Positions 44,393 through 53,481 of a stretch of DNA of 64,000 nucleotides are shown piece by piece (positions within the stretch are counted from its first letter, which is position 1; the number at the start of each line of letters is the position of its first letter). The DNA lies in assembly GCF_902499125.1 (NCBI RefSeq), contig NZ_CABVPX010000007.1, forward strand, positions 1 through 64,000. The letters are read 5' to 3'. The translations under genes were made by a program, and so were the position numbers. Below the pieces are notes generated by a model that searched no databases, was not told the origin of the DNA, and worked only from the letters and a program-made list of their open reading frames with translations. Source of the stretch: Burkholderia arboris. GTDB lineage: Bacteria > Pseudomonadota > Gammaproteobacteria > Burkholderiales > Burkholderiaceae.

Positions 44393-44446
44393 CGGCCGCA
44401 TGCAAGTTGACAGTGTCTACATCGACGCAACCTCGTGAGGTGCACC

Positions 44447-45922
44447 ATGGCCGTTTCTGCAGAATCCAGCTCGAGCATCGATCCGGCGGCGTTGCTGGCC
44501 CGCCAGCGCAGCGCATTCGTGGCCGAGGGGCCGCCGAGCCTGCAGCAGCGCAAGGCGCGGCTCGCGCGGTTGCGGGCCGTGGTGCTGGCGCATCGCCGCG
44601 ATGTGGAGGAGGCGGTCAACGCCGATTTCGGACATCGCTCGCGCCACGAGACCGCGATCATGGAACTGGTCGGCGTGGTCCAGGCGATCGACTACCTGAC
44701 GCGCAACCTGCGCCGCTTCATGAAGCCGCAGCGCCGGCACGTCGGCCTCTTCTATCGCGCCGGGCAAGCGCATGTGGCATACCAGCCGCTGGGCGTGATC
44801 GGTGTGATGGCGCCGTGGAATTACCCGTTCGCGCTGACGTTCATTCCGCTGGCCACCGCGCTGGCCGCCGGCAACCGCGCGATGCTCAAGCCTTCGGAGC
44901 TGACGCCGCGTACCAGCGAAGTGATGCGTCGGATGCTCGCCGACACGTTCCCGAGCGAAGAGGTCGCGGTCGTGCTCGGCGGCCCGGAAGCCGGCGCGGC
45001 GTTCAGCGGGTTGCCGTTCGATCATCTGCTGTTTACGGGCAGCACGCAGGTGGGCCGCAAGGTGATGAAGGCCGCGAGCGACAATCTCGTGCCGGTGACG
45101 CTCGAACTGGGCGGCAAGAGCCCCGCGATCGTCGCGAGAGGGCATGTCGATGGCCGGACGATGTCCAGCATCGTGTTCGGCAAGCTGTCGAACGGCGGAC
45201 AGACCTGCGTGGCGCCCGACTACGCGCTCGTGCACGAAGACGATCTGGACGCGTTCGTCACGCAATACGATGCGGCCGTCGCGCGTTTCTATCCGAACGG
45301 GCCGACCAGCCCGGACTACACGTCGATCGTCAGCGACCGGCACTACGACCGTCTGAAAGGCCTCGTCGACGAAGCGCGCAGCAAAGGCGCGCGCGTGATC
45401 GAGGCGGGCATCCATCCGCAAAGCGCGGCGACCCGCAAGCGCACGCTCGCGCCGACGCTGATCGTCGGCGCAGGCGACGACACGGCGGTCATGCAGGAAG
45501 AGATCTTCGGGCCGATCCTGCCGGTGCGCACGTATCGCACGATCGACGAGGTCGTCGATTACGTGAACGCGCGCCCGCGGCCGCTGGCGCTGTATTACTT
45601 CGGTCGACGGGACGGCGATTGCGAGACGTTGCTGAGGCGGACCACGTCGGGCAACGTCGGCATCAACAACACGGTCCTGCACGTCGCGCAGGAAGACTTG
45701 CCGTTCGGCGGCGTCGGGCCGAGCGGGATGGGCGCGTATCACGGCATCGAGGGATTCCGTGCGATGAGCCACGCCAAGGGCGTGTTCGTGCAAGGACGCT
45801 GGAGCCTGCCGAGCCTGTTGCGCGCACCGTTCGGCAAGCTTGCGGATGTCTCGCTGGCGGCGCTGCTCGGACGGCGCCGGGAACCGGCCGGTGGGCGTAT
45901 CGAATGGAGTGCGAAGCGTTGA
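44447..45922 (+). CDS. Coniferyl-aldehyde-dehydrogenase-like aldehyde dehydrogenase
   Basis: This 491-residue aldehyde dehydrogenase has the full catalytic pattern: VIGVMAPWNYPFALTF (about 115-130), FTGSTQVGRKVM (NAD fold), LELGGKSPAIV (Glu) and the catalytic Cys in FGKLSNGGQTCVAPDYALV (about 242-260). A late hydrophobic C-terminus (LPSLLRAPFGKLADVSLAALLGRRR) is typical of class 3 and fatty/coniferyl aldehyde dehydrogenases that associate with membranes. It is under a TetR-type promoter. The ATG at 44447 is downstream of GAGG; a GTG four codons upstream is less likely. Confidence 0.9.
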   Translation: MAVSAESSSSIDPAALLARQRSAFVAEGPPSLQQRKARLARLRAVVLAHRRDVEEAVNADFGHRSRHETAIMELVGVVQAIDYLTRNLRRFMKPQRRHVGLFYRAGQAHVAYQPLGVIGVMAPWNYPFALTFIPLATALAAGNRAMLKPSELTPRTSEVMRRMLADTFPSEEVAVVLGGPEAGAAFSGLPFDHLLFTGSTQVGRKVMKAASDNLVPVTLELGGKSPAIVARGHVDGRTMSSIVFGKLSNGGQTCVAPDYALVHEDDLDAFVTQYDAAVARFYPNGPTSPDYTSIVSDRHYDRLKGLVDEARSKGARVIEAGIHPQSAATRKRTLAPTLIVGAGDDTAVMQEEIFGPILPVRTYRTIDEVVDYVNARPRPLALYYFGRRDGDCETLLRRTTSGNVGINNTVLHVAQEDLPFGGVGPSGMGAYHGIEGFRAMSHAKGVFVQGRWSLPSLLRAPFGKLADVSLAALLGRRREPAGGRIEWSAKR

Positions 45923-45968
45923 GCCGGGCCGTGCGCCGTGTGCGCGGCCGTGACGGGCCGCGCAAGTT

Positions 45969-46658
45969 TTACAGGTGCCTGTACTGATCGTAGTCGAACA
46001 GGTGAATGACGAAATTCTTCCCGTTCTTTTCGTACAAGACGAAGACGATCTGGTCGCCCGTATTCAGAATGCCCGCGCCATTGGCTTCGTCCAGGATGTG
46101 CTGTATCGCGCTCGTCGCCGGGGATATGCTGGACGACCCGATGTTGGCCAGATAAATTCTGCGAGGAGACGTCGTCAAGAGGAGTTTGCTCAAATCGTGG
46201 AATTTGAGATCTTCCTTGCTCTCGCTTTCGGCCGTCAGAATGGGGCAGTGCTTCTTGTCTTCGGGGCTGATGAAAAAGTCGACGAGAAGCTCGGATGGAA
46301 TGAGTTTTATCTTCGCGCTTTTTGCGTAAGATTCGATATTGCTTTTGAAACTGCTCTTGAGAACGCTTTTCTTGTGCAGCTCGGTCCGAAGTTCGAATCC
46401 GGATCCCAGTTTCGTACTGACCTTCATGATGAACCATGCCGTGAAAAGCGAGAAGCCAATCATGTCGTTGTTCGAGCTGGTAGACGCAGGCTTCGGCGGC
46501 TTGCCGAGGCTCAGGATACGAATCAGCTTCGGGATGAGGTCATCTGCTTCGAACGTCGACGTGCCTGCCTTCTGATTGACATTCAAAAAAGTCAGCGAGG
46601 ATAGTGCCTCGCGACACAAATTGAATAATTGCGATTCAAGAATCGTTACATTACTCAT
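45969..46658 (-). CDS. Orphan AT-rich hypothetical protein
   Basis: This 229-residue protein (MSNVTILESQLFNLCREALSSLTFLNVNQKAGTSTFEADDLI...YEKNGKNFVIHLFDYDQYRHL) has one hydrophobic segment near residues 63-79 (NDMIGFSLFTAWFIMKVS) and no signal peptide. It is Lys/Ser/Ile rich and uses AT-ending codons, quite unlike every flanking gene. It sits alone, convergent with the aldehyde dehydrogenase. I do not recognise it; the composition says it came from elsewhere. Confidence 0.7.
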   Translation of the reverse strand: MSNVTILESQLFNLCREALSSLTFLNVNQKAGTSTFEADDLIPKLIRILSLGKPPKPASTSSNNDMIGFSLFTAWFIMKVSTKLGSGFELRTELHKKSVLKSSFKSNIESYAKSAKIKLIPSELLVDFFISPEDKKHCPILTAESESKEDLKFHDLSKLLLTTSPRRIYLANIGSSSISPATSAIQHILDEANGAGILNTGDQIVFVLYEKNGKNFVIHLFDYDQYRHL

Positions 46659-46809
46659 GAATTCATGTCCCCGAGTGGTCTGCGGGAATTATAGCTTGCG
46701 GCAGATGTTGCGCATCAACGCAACTGTTTCGTCGATATTCGATTCCGCTGGTTGGGATCATTAATCCGGACATGGTGTGTGCGGGTTCGCGCATGCGGGT
46801 TATGTTCCG

Positions 46810-47688
46810 CTACGCCCGGTTGCGTTTGCCCGCCCCCGTGCGGGCGGCCGTCTCGTCCAGCATCGTCGCGGCGAATTCGACGGCTGCCGGCATCCGGGCG
46901 TCGTGCATCATCACGAATTCCATGTCCGGCAATTCGGGCAGCCCTTCGGACGGGCCGAGTTCGCGAAGCGTGTCGTCGATCGCGCTGCGCGGCACCGGGG
47001 CGATCGCGATGCCGGCCCGCGCGAAGGTCCGGATGCCGGTCACGCTCGGGCTTTCGCACGCGATCCGGTAGGGCATGCCGGCCAGCGCGAGCGCCTTGAT
47101 GGCGGCGCCGCGGTACGGGCACGGATCGGGGAAGCAGGCGAGCGGCACGTCGCCTTCCGGAAGCGGCTCGTGGCGCGCAAACGCCCAGGCGAGCGGCTCC
47201 TGCCACAACGTTGCACCCTGGCCCGAATGCGAGCATCGGCTGCCGATCACGAGATCGAATTCGCCGTTTGCATGCCGCTGAAACAGGTTGTCGCCGATGT
47301 CGACAACCAGATCCATCCGCAGGCCGCGCCGCGCGGCGCCATGACGGCGCATCAGGTCAGGCAGCCAGCCATCCGCAAAATCCTCCGACACGCCGATCCG
47401 CAGTTTGAGGTCGACGACAGTACCCGCTCCGAGTCTCGCCCGCGCCTCCTCGCTCAGATTGAGCATCGCGCGTGCATAGCCGAGCAGCGTCTCGCCATGC
47501 GCGGTGAGCGTGACGCTGCGGGTATTGCGCACGAGCAGCGCCTGGCCGACCTGTTCTTCCAGGCGAACGATTTGCGCGCTGACCGCGGACTGGCTCAGGT
47601 TCAGCCGGTGGCCGGCACCGGTGAAGCTTCGTACGTCGGCGACCGCAACGAACGTATGCAGCAGCGCCGTGTCGAGGGGGAGGCTCAT
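46810..47688 (-). CDS. LysR-type regulator of the azoreductase-like gene
   Basis: This 292-residue LysR protein has the HTH LDTALLHTFVAVADVRSFTGAGHRLNLSQSAVSAQIVRLEEQVGQALLVRNTRSVTLT and a full effector domain. It is divergent from an azoreductase-like gene, with a 17-bp TTAATT-AATTAA dyad in the intergenic region. Confidence 0.9.
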   Translation of the reverse strand: MSLPLDTALLHTFVAVADVRSFTGAGHRLNLSQSAVSAQIVRLEEQVGQALLVRNTRSVTLTAHGETLLGYARAMLNLSEEARARLGAGTVVDLKLRIGVSEDFADGWLPDLMRRHGAARRGLRMDLVVDIGDNLFQRHANGEFDLVIGSRCSHSGQGATLWQEPLAWAFARHEPLPEGDVPLACFPDPCPYRGAAIKALALAGMPYRIACESPSVTGIRTFARAGIAIAPVPRSAIDDTLRELGPSEGLPELPDMEFVMMHDARMPAAVEFAATMLDETAARTGAGKRNRA

Positions 47689-47704
47689 TGATCACCAATC
47701 CGGG

Positions 47705-47721
47705 TTAATTCAATCAATTAA
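47705..47721. promoter_or_regulatory. LysR-box candidate
   Basis: TTAATTCAATCAATTAA is a 17-bp perfect inverted repeat with a 5-bp centre and T-N11-A spacing. It is AT-rich and lies 17 bp from the LysR start codon, on the way to the divergent azoreductase-like gene. Confidence 0.6.
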
Positions 47722-47820
47722 TATCGTTTCCGGATTATAGGCCGACCCGATAGGCTGCGAATCGCAGTGGGCGAGCGCGCATCCGGCGCGCCGCCGTCAC
47801 TGCTGACCCGGACCGGCTCC

Positions 47821-48453
47821 ATGACATGCGTGCTCTATATCGAAGGCTCACCCAACAAGGCCTACTCGGCCTCCATCGACGTGTGCAGTGCGTTTCTCGA
47901 TGCATATCGGCATGCGCATCCCGATCATGAGATCCGGACGCTCGACATCTGGGATCTGGCGATGCCCGAATTCGACGCCGCCGCGCTGGCCGCGAAATAT
48001 GCCGGACTGAGCGGCACGGCGTTGACGCCGGAGCAGGCGGCGGCATGGCAGCAGATCGAACGGCTCGCGGCGCCGTTCCACGAAGCGGACAAGTTTCTGT
48101 TCGGCGTACCGCTGTGGAATTTCAGCATCCCGTACAAGCTCAAGCACCTGATCGATGCGATCTCGCAGAAGGACGTGCTGTTCACGTTCGACGCATCGGG
48201 TTTTGCCGGCAAGCTGGCCGGGAAGAAGGCGGCGGTCGTCTATGCGCGCGGGCTCGCCTATCAGGCGCCGGGGTCGTTTACGCCGGCGGCCGAGTTCGAC
48301 CTGCAGCGTCCGTATATGGAAACGTGGCTCAGGTTCGTGGGCGTGACGGACGTCGCGGGAATCGTCGTCGAGCGCACGCTGTTCGGACCCGACGGCAAGG
48401 TCGATCGTAGCCGTGCGATCGACGAAGCCCGGACGCTCGCGCGCACGTTCTGA
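47821..48453 (+). CDS. FMN-dependent NAD(P)H azoreductase/quinone-reductase-like protein
   Basis: This 210-residue flavodoxin-fold protein has the FMN-binding VLYIEGSPNKAYSASIDVCSAFLDAY (residues 4-29) and KFLFGVPLWNFSIPYKLKHLIDAISQKDVLFTFDASG..LAGKKAAVVYARG (about 91-144), the patterns of the AzoR family. Such enzymes reduce quinones, azo compounds or other electrophiles at the cost of NAD(P)H. The ATG at 47821 gives the normal N-terminus. Its divergent neighbour is the probable LysR regulator. Confidence 0.9.
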   Translation: MTCVLYIEGSPNKAYSASIDVCSAFLDAYRHAHPDHEIRTLDIWDLAMPEFDAAALAAKYAGLSGTALTPEQAAAWQQIERLAAPFHEADKFLFGVPLWNFSIPYKLKHLIDAISQKDVLFTFDASGFAGKLAGKKAAVVYARGLAYQAPGSFTPAAEFDLQRPYMETWLRFVGVTDVAGIVVERTLFGPDGKVDRSRAIDEARTLARTF

Positions 48454-48502
48454 CGCTGCACGCCGCGCATCCGGTGCGCGGGCGGCGCGCACACGGCGGT
48501 GG

Positions 48503-49120
48503 TCAGCGTCCGCCGCGCGCAATGGCGAGCGCGACGCCGAAGCCCACGAGCAGGCATCCGAACGTGCGATCGATCCAGTGGCGCAGCGACAGCAGCCGAT
48601 CCCGGACCGCCGTGGCCGAGAAGCAGACGGCCACGAGGCTGAACCAGCCGGCATGCGTTGCCGCGATGAAGGCGCCGTAGCCGATCTGCACGATCAGCGG
48701 CGTGTCGGGCCGGACTGCCTGCATGAACAGGCTGACGATGAACACGGTGGTCTTGGGATTCAGCGCATTGGTCAGGAAGCCCGTACGCAGTGCGGCGAAG
48801 TCGGACAGCGGCGCCACCTTTGCGTCGGGTTGCCCGCCGCCCGCCTTCGTCATGAGCATCTTCCCGCCGAGGTAGACCAGGTAGAGCGCGCCGACCATCT
48901 TGACGGCATTGAAGAGCCACAGCGACTGGCGGATCAGCAGGCCCACGCCCAGCAGCGTATAGCTCACGTGGACCGTCACGCCGAGCCCGATGCCCAAAGC
49001 GGTGAGCACGCCGGCGCGGCGCGACAGCATCAGGCTGTTGCGCGTAACCATCGCGAAGTCCGGGCCCGGGCTGATGACGGCCAGTAGCGTAATGGTGACT
49101 ACAACTATCAGTTCAGTCAT
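48503..49120 (-). CDS. LysE/RhtB-family amino acid exporter
   Basis: This 205-residue membrane protein has five to six hydrophobic helices and the LysE-family signature VISPGPDFAMVTRNSLMLSRRAGVLTALGIGLGVTVHVSYTLLGVGLL near the N-terminus, plus MLMTKAGGG and LNPKTTVFIVSLFMQAV. It exports amino acids or homoserine lactone-like molecules. It is divergent from a LysR gene (49188) over just 67 bp. Confidence 0.92.
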   Translation of the reverse strand: MTELIVVVTITLLAVISPGPDFAMVTRNSLMLSRRAGVLTALGIGLGVTVHVSYTLLGVGLLIRQSLWLFNAVKMVGALYLVYLGGKMLMTKAGGGQPDAKVAPLSDFAALRTGFLTNALNPKTTVFIVSLFMQAVRPDTPLIVQIGYGAFIAATHAGWFSLVAVCFSATAVRDRLLSLRHWIDRTFGCLLVGFGVALAIARGGR

Positions 49121-49138
49121 GGCATTGTCCTTCCGATC

Positions 49139-49174
49139 GAAGTGTTGATGTCACAATAATAAGAACCACACTTC
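49139..49174. promoter_or_regulatory. Inverted repeat between LysE and its LysR
   Basis: GAAGTGT (49139-49145) and ACACTTC (49168-49174) are perfect complements 22 bp apart, filling most of the 67-bp divergent gap. This is a reasonable binding site for the LysR protein encoded just downstream. Confidence 0.5.
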
Positions 49175-49187
49175 ATCGGGAAAAGCG

Positions 49188-50111
49188 ATGATTTCTGACC
49201 GGAATGGTGAGCCTGACTCACAACCGATTCGAACGAACCTGCCGTCGCTGATGGCGTTGCGGTGTTTCGAGGCGGCGGCGCGTCACGAGAATTTCAGCCG
49301 CGCCGCCGACGAGCTGTGCCTGACTCATGGCGCGGTCAGTCGTGCGGTGCGTCTGCTCGAAGACGATCTGGGCGTGACGCTGTTCGAACGGCGCAGCCGC
49401 CGTGTCTTCCTGACCGAAGCGGGCCGCAAGCTGGCCCAGGCCGTCCACGACGGCCTGGGCCTGATGCGTCACGCCGCGCACGCACTGCGCGCCGAGGCTG
49501 CTCGTGCACGGCGTTGGGTGCTGTCGTGCGAGCCGACGCTCCTGATGCGCTGGCTGATCCCGCGCTGGCCGGATTTCCAGGAGCGACACGCAGGCGTCGA
49601 TATCCACCTGGCCGCTGCGGGCGGGCCGTTCTCGTTCGATCACGGCATCGACATGGCGATTCGTCGCAACGATTTCGCGTGGCCGGCGGGTTGTCACGCC
49701 GAGCCGCTGTTTGCGGAGCGGGTCGGACCGGTTTGCCGGCCGGACAAGGTTGGCGCGTGGTTTGCGGCGCGTCGCGGCGGCCGCGTGTTGAAACACGACG
49801 CGGCGCTATTGCAGACGCGGACCCGGCCGGACGCGTGGAGCGCGTGGGCGGCGGCGGCGAACCAGCCGGGCGCGAGCGGACGCGTGCAGATGTTCGATCA
49901 TTTCTACTTCAGCCTGCAGGCGGCCGTCGCAGGGCTGGGGGTAGCGATCGGGCCGTGGCATCTCGTGCGCGACGACATCGAGAGCGGTGTGCTGGTCGCC
50001 CCGATGGGGTTCGTCGAGGATGGTTCGCATTACTGCCTGTTGACGCCGGCGCCGATGGCGGAGGGGAGTGCGCAGGCGGCGTTGCTGGGGTGGTTGAAGG
50101 CGGTGGCGTGA
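49188..50111 (+). CDS. LysR-type regulator, GcvA-like, of the LysE exporter
   Basis: This 307-residue LysR protein has the GcvA-group pattern LPSLMALRCFEAAARHENFSRAADELCLTHGAVSRAVRLLEDDLGVTLFERRSRRVFLT and TLLMRWLIPRWPDFQERHAGVDIH. It is divergent from the LysE-type exporter across a short gap. Its effector is probably an amino acid exported by that protein. Confidence 0.9.
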   Translation: MISDRNGEPDSQPIRTNLPSLMALRCFEAAARHENFSRAADELCLTHGAVSRAVRLLEDDLGVTLFERRSRRVFLTEAGRKLAQAVHDGLGLMRHAAHALRAEAARARRWVLSCEPTLLMRWLIPRWPDFQERHAGVDIHLAAAGGPFSFDHGIDMAIRRNDFAWPAGCHAEPLFAERVGPVCRPDKVGAWFAARRGGRVLKHDAALLQTRTRPDAWSAWAAAANQPGASGRVQMFDHFYFSLQAAVAGLGVAIGPWHLVRDDIESGVLVAPMGFVEDGSHYCLLTPAPMAEGSAQAALLGWLKAVA

Positions 50112-50518
50112 TCTCGTCCGAGCGCGGCGAGATTCATTTTATTTTGCTCCGGATTGTATCGATGCATTTTCCGCCGGCATGCAGTGACATCCATACCTTG
50201 ATGCAATCTGCACATCGAGGGTGTCGAATGGCCGAATCAGGCTGTAGCGTACCGAGAAAACGGACACGATGCCCGGCGCGAACAGAAAGACGACGAGCAT
50301 CTGCCGCGTGGGCCAGCGGCTCGCTGCATAACTGTGCAGAAACAAATCGGCTGCACTGTACATTTCATTCTCTATCAGCCTGAAACACAATTTCCGCGAG
50401 GATGGGGCCGGCATATGTGAAAAGGGCCGTCGTCCTGCCCGATGCAGGTAAAAATCGATAACGGAAGACCGCTCCGCTTACTGCATTGCGGCGGCGATAA
50501 AACCCGGACGCACATTCC
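50112..50518. other. 407-bp stretch, no supported gene
   Basis: A minus-strand frame of 91 codons (50139-50414) is open but lacks a ribosome-binding site and clear codon bias; part (RQMLVVFLFAPGIVSVFSV) is hydrophobic and might be a fragment of an old membrane protein. No promoter or terminator is certain. The region carries the upstream sequences of the MFS gene. Confidence 0.4.
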
Positions 50519-51733
50519 ATGAATCCACCCGCTGACCCATTGCCGTCATCGCCTGGTGCTGCCACTTTCATTCCATTTCTCGTCGCGAGCATTGCGCTTG
50601 CGGCCGCGTACGGCGCCAGCTTTCTCCTTTCCGAGCATTTGCGTCATTGTGGCTTCGATTCCTCGATGACCGGCGCCGTGATTTCGACCGGCATCCTGAC
50701 CATGATCGTCAGCGCGCTGCTCGCCGGGTGGATCGCGCAGCGTATCGGATTGATGTCGACCATCGTTGCCGCTGCCGTCGTGATGTCCGTGTCCATGCTC
50801 GCATTCAGCCTCGCGGCGATCGATGCGAGGCTGGCGTTTGCCGGTGGCCTGTTGCTGGGGATGGGGTGGTCGGCGTTTTACATTCTCGCGCCGCTTCAAA
50901 TCATTCATCACCTGCGACCCGACGCACGGATCAAATACCTGACGTTGCTGTCGGGCGGTCAAATGGTCGGACTGGGACTCGCGTCGCCGATCGGTCATTT
51001 CGTTGCCGGCCGCTTCGGTTCGTATTCGGTCGTGTACGACGGACTGGCGTGCCTCTGCCTGATTGCGGCCGTTGCCTTCTACGCGGCCCGGAAATGGACA
51101 ATACACACAACGACCCTGCCGATGGCGGCCACCGGCCTGACGCCCGCGCGGATCGCGGAGATCCTGCGCAACGTGACGCGGCTGCCGATCATCATGATCG
51201 CGCTCGCCGCCTGCGTCTTTTCCGCGTTGTCGAATTTTCAGGCGGCCTATGCGGAGTCGCGGCACCTGTCGCCGGACCTGTTCTTCGTGACCTTCACGGT
51301 GACGACCGTCGCCTGCCGTTTCACGTTGGCGCAAACGATCAGTCGATTGCCCGTTCGAAAGCTCGCCTGCGCGTTGTTCGGTGCGACGCTGCTGGCGCTG
51401 GTCCTGTTCGTCGCCAATCCGGGCAGCGGAATCCTGTACGTGACCGGCGCGATCGTCTTCGCCATCGGCTACGGGCTCAGCTACTCCACGTTGAACGGCA
51501 TGGCGGTCAATCTGGCCGGCGAACGGGGATTGTCCGCGTCGGCGAGCTCGCAAGTCTTCACGATTGCCTACTTCACGGGTTTATTCGGGTTTCCGTACGT
51601 CGCGGGCATGCTGGTCGCCCAGGGCGGGGTGAACCTGATGATCGACGTGCTCATCGCCGTTGTCGTCATCAACCTGCTGATGCTCACTCACACGAGTCTG
51701 CGCCCGGAAAAGGCGCCGGTCGCGGCGCGCTGA
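50519..51733 (+). CDS. MFS transporter
   Basis: This 404-residue membrane protein has about 12 hydrophobic helices and the MFS loop 2-3 pattern GWIAQRIGLMSTIVAAAVVMSVSMLAF (about residues 64-90). The central loop (about 190-215) is short. Homologs are drug or sugar exporters and organic acid carriers; nothing beside it points to one. The start ATG is at 50519. No operon partner is clear; the next gene is on the opposite strand. Confidence 0.88.
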   Translation: MNPPADPLPSSPGAATFIPFLVASIALAAAYGASFLLSEHLRHCGFDSSMTGAVISTGILTMIVSALLAGWIAQRIGLMSTIVAAAVVMSVSMLAFSLAAIDARLAFAGGLLLGMGWSAFYILAPLQIIHHLRPDARIKYLTLLSGGQMVGLGLASPIGHFVAGRFGSYSVVYDGLACLCLIAAVAFYAARKWTIHTTTLPMAATGLTPARIAEILRNVTRLPIIMIALAACVFSALSNFQAAYAESRHLSPDLFFVTFTVTTVACRFTLAQTISRLPVRKLACALFGATLLALVLFVANPGSGILYVTGAIVFAIGYGLSYSTLNGMAVNLAGERGLSASASSQVFTIAYFTGLFGFPYVAGMLVAQGGVNLMIDVLIAVVVINLLMLTHTSLRPEKAPVAAR

Positions 51734-51771
51734 CGTACTCGAACGGCGATTGCCGGCGGCGCCGGAAGCCG

Positions 51772-52581
51772 TTACCCGGGACTGTCGTGCCACGCGTGCA
51801 AAGCGTCAGGCACACGGTCGCGTTCTTCCGCATACAAGCGCAGCGCGAATCGCCCGGCGGCGGTATCCCGCAGGCGCAGGGCTTCGTCGCGCATCGCGGC
51901 CGGTACGGCGTCGAGCGCCGGGTAGGCCGCGCGATAGCCTGCGGGAAACAGGACTGGCGCGGCGAGTGCCGCAAATGTCAGATCGGCCGCCGTGAACCGT
52001 TCGCCGACCAGGAACCGTCGGCCATCGCTCAGTCGGCCGTCGATCTCCGTGAAGACGCCGCGCACGCGTTCGATGGAGCGGGCCGCACTGTCCGGCGTGA
52101 TCCTGAGCGCCGTTCGAATGAGCCGCACGACGCCCGGCAGGATGACCGGCAGCACCACGGCCTCGAACCGCGGCACCCCGCGCGACATCACGCGCAGCAA
52201 CAGGCTGCGCTCGGGCAGCAATTGCGCATACGCCCAGCGCCTCGCATGCGGGCCCAGCACTTCATCGAACTGCGTCTCGAGGGCTTCGACTTCCTGCCGC
52301 AGCGCGGCATCGCGCGGGTACAGGCAATCGCCGCCGTGGAGCAGGTCGATATGTACGAGGATATCGGTGGAATCGGTGAAGCGTGCACCGCGATGAAGCA
52401 GCAAGGGCACGCTGCTACCGCCGTTGGGCAGCGTGGCCAGCCGGTGCAGCAGCGGCGCATGCGGTTGCTCGCGATAAGGTTGCGCGAGCCGGTCGAGCGC
52501 CCACCGCGCCTTCTCGCTGTAATGGCTGTGCGGCATCGTGATCAGTACAGCAGGATGAACGCATTCGGTGGTCATCGACAT
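51772..52581 (-). CDS. Glutathione S-transferase-like protein
   Basis: This 269-residue protein has a thioredoxin-like N-terminus (VLITMPHSHYSEKARWALDRLAQPYREQPHAPLLHRLATLPNGGSSVPLLLHRGARFTDSTDILVHIDLL) and a helical C-terminal domain with VGERFTAADLTFAALAAPVL. The Ser in HSHYSEKARW is the usual glutathione-activating residue. I used the ATG at 52581; a GTG three codons upstream is also possible. Convergent with the MFS gene. Confidence 0.82.
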   Translation of the reverse strand: MSMTTECVHPAVLITMPHSHYSEKARWALDRLAQPYREQPHAPLLHRLATLPNGGSSVPLLLHRGARFTDSTDILVHIDLLHGGDCLYPRDAALRQEVEALETQFDEVLGPHARRWAYAQLLPERSLLLRVMSRGVPRFEAVVLPVILPGVVRLIRTALRITPDSAARSIERVRGVFTEIDGRLSDGRRFLVGERFTAADLTFAALAAPVLFPAGYRAAYPALDAVPAAMRDEALRLRDTAAGRFALRLYAEERDRVPDALHAWHDSPG

Positions 52582-52787
52582 GGGCCTCACGCATCACGCG
52601 CCTGGCATACACGATAAAAGTGCGGGTGTGCCTGATGAATTGTGGCAAGTTCGCGGAAGGGCTTCAAGGCGATTCCGGATGCGGGAAGACGAGCTGCTCC
52701 GTACCACGAATTGGCAGCGCTGTTGTTCCGCGATACGCTCGTCAGCGTTGGCCGACGCAGATGCGATGCCGGTCGAAGGAGACGCAC

Positions 52788-53165
52788 ATGACGATCGAGT
52801 ACTTTGCCGAGTGCAATCCGCTCACTCGCAACCTGCCGCGCTCGCTGGCGGTAAAAGCCGGCGATCTGGTGTTCGTGTCCGGTCAGATTGCGAGAAACGA
52901 AGACGGAAGCATCGTTGCCGGCGGGATCGACGTGCAGACACGCCGGACGTTGCAGAACGTCGCTCAGGTACTCGCGCTTGCGGGATGCACGCTCGACGAT
53001 GTGGTGAAAACCACGGTCTGGCTCGAAGACGCACGCGACTTCGCCGAATTCAATCGCGTCTATGCGGAGTTCTTTCCCGGGAACAAGCCGTCGCGATCGA
53101 CATTGCAGGCGACGAACATGGTCGGCACGAAGATAGAAATCGAAGCCATTGCGTGCAAACCCTGA
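52788..53165 (+). CDS. RidA-family (YjgF) enamine/imine deaminase
   Basis: This 125-residue protein has the RidA pattern: AVKAGDLVFVSGQIARNEDGSIVAGGIDVQTRRTLQNVAQVLALAGCTLDDVVKTTVWLEDARDFAEFNRVYAEFF..RSTLQATNMVGTKIEIEAIA, with the Arg that binds the substrate carboxylate. RidA proteins hydrolyse reactive enamines from pyridoxal-phosphate enzymes. A ribosome-binding site (AAGGAGACG) lies upstream of the ATG. A second RidA-like gene lies at 54505. Confidence 0.92.
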   Translation: MTIEYFAECNPLTRNLPRSLAVKAGDLVFVSGQIARNEDGSIVAGGIDVQTRRTLQNVAQVLALAGCTLDDVVKTTVWLEDARDFAEFNRVYAEFFPGNKPSRSTLQATNMVGTKIEIEAIACKP

Positions 53166-53481
53166 GTGTTGCAAGCGGCGCGCCGAACAACCGGGCGGAT
53201 GCCCGGGGCGGATTGCGCCGGCGCGACGCGCCCGAGCGCGGCAGGATGCGGCCGGGCTTTACCGAAATGACCCGCGATGGCGCGCGCTTCGCTAAAAGAA
53301 AGTCACGGCGTGCTTTATCGCGACGATGAATGAGCGCGGGCGCAGTTGCGACTATTCTTCATCTTTATGACAGGCATTCATCGACGCGTGCAAAGAAAGC
53401 CGATCGTCGGACTGCAGCGGACATTTTCCTTCGCCTTTAAACCCGCATTCCTGACCGGACGGTCAACGACGAGGTAAAGCG
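53166..53481. other. 316-bp stretch before the cupin gene, no supported gene
   Basis: No frame has coding-like bias throughout. It contains promoter-like segments (TTTATGACAGGCATTCATCG and TTCCTTCGCCTTTAAACC) for the cupin gene but no definite box. Confidence 0.4.

Noticed and set aside
50139..50414. A 91-codon minus-strand frame before the MFS gene
   Set aside because: It has a hydrophobic stretch but no ribosome-binding site, weak codon bias and no recognised family; I listed the region as a gap.
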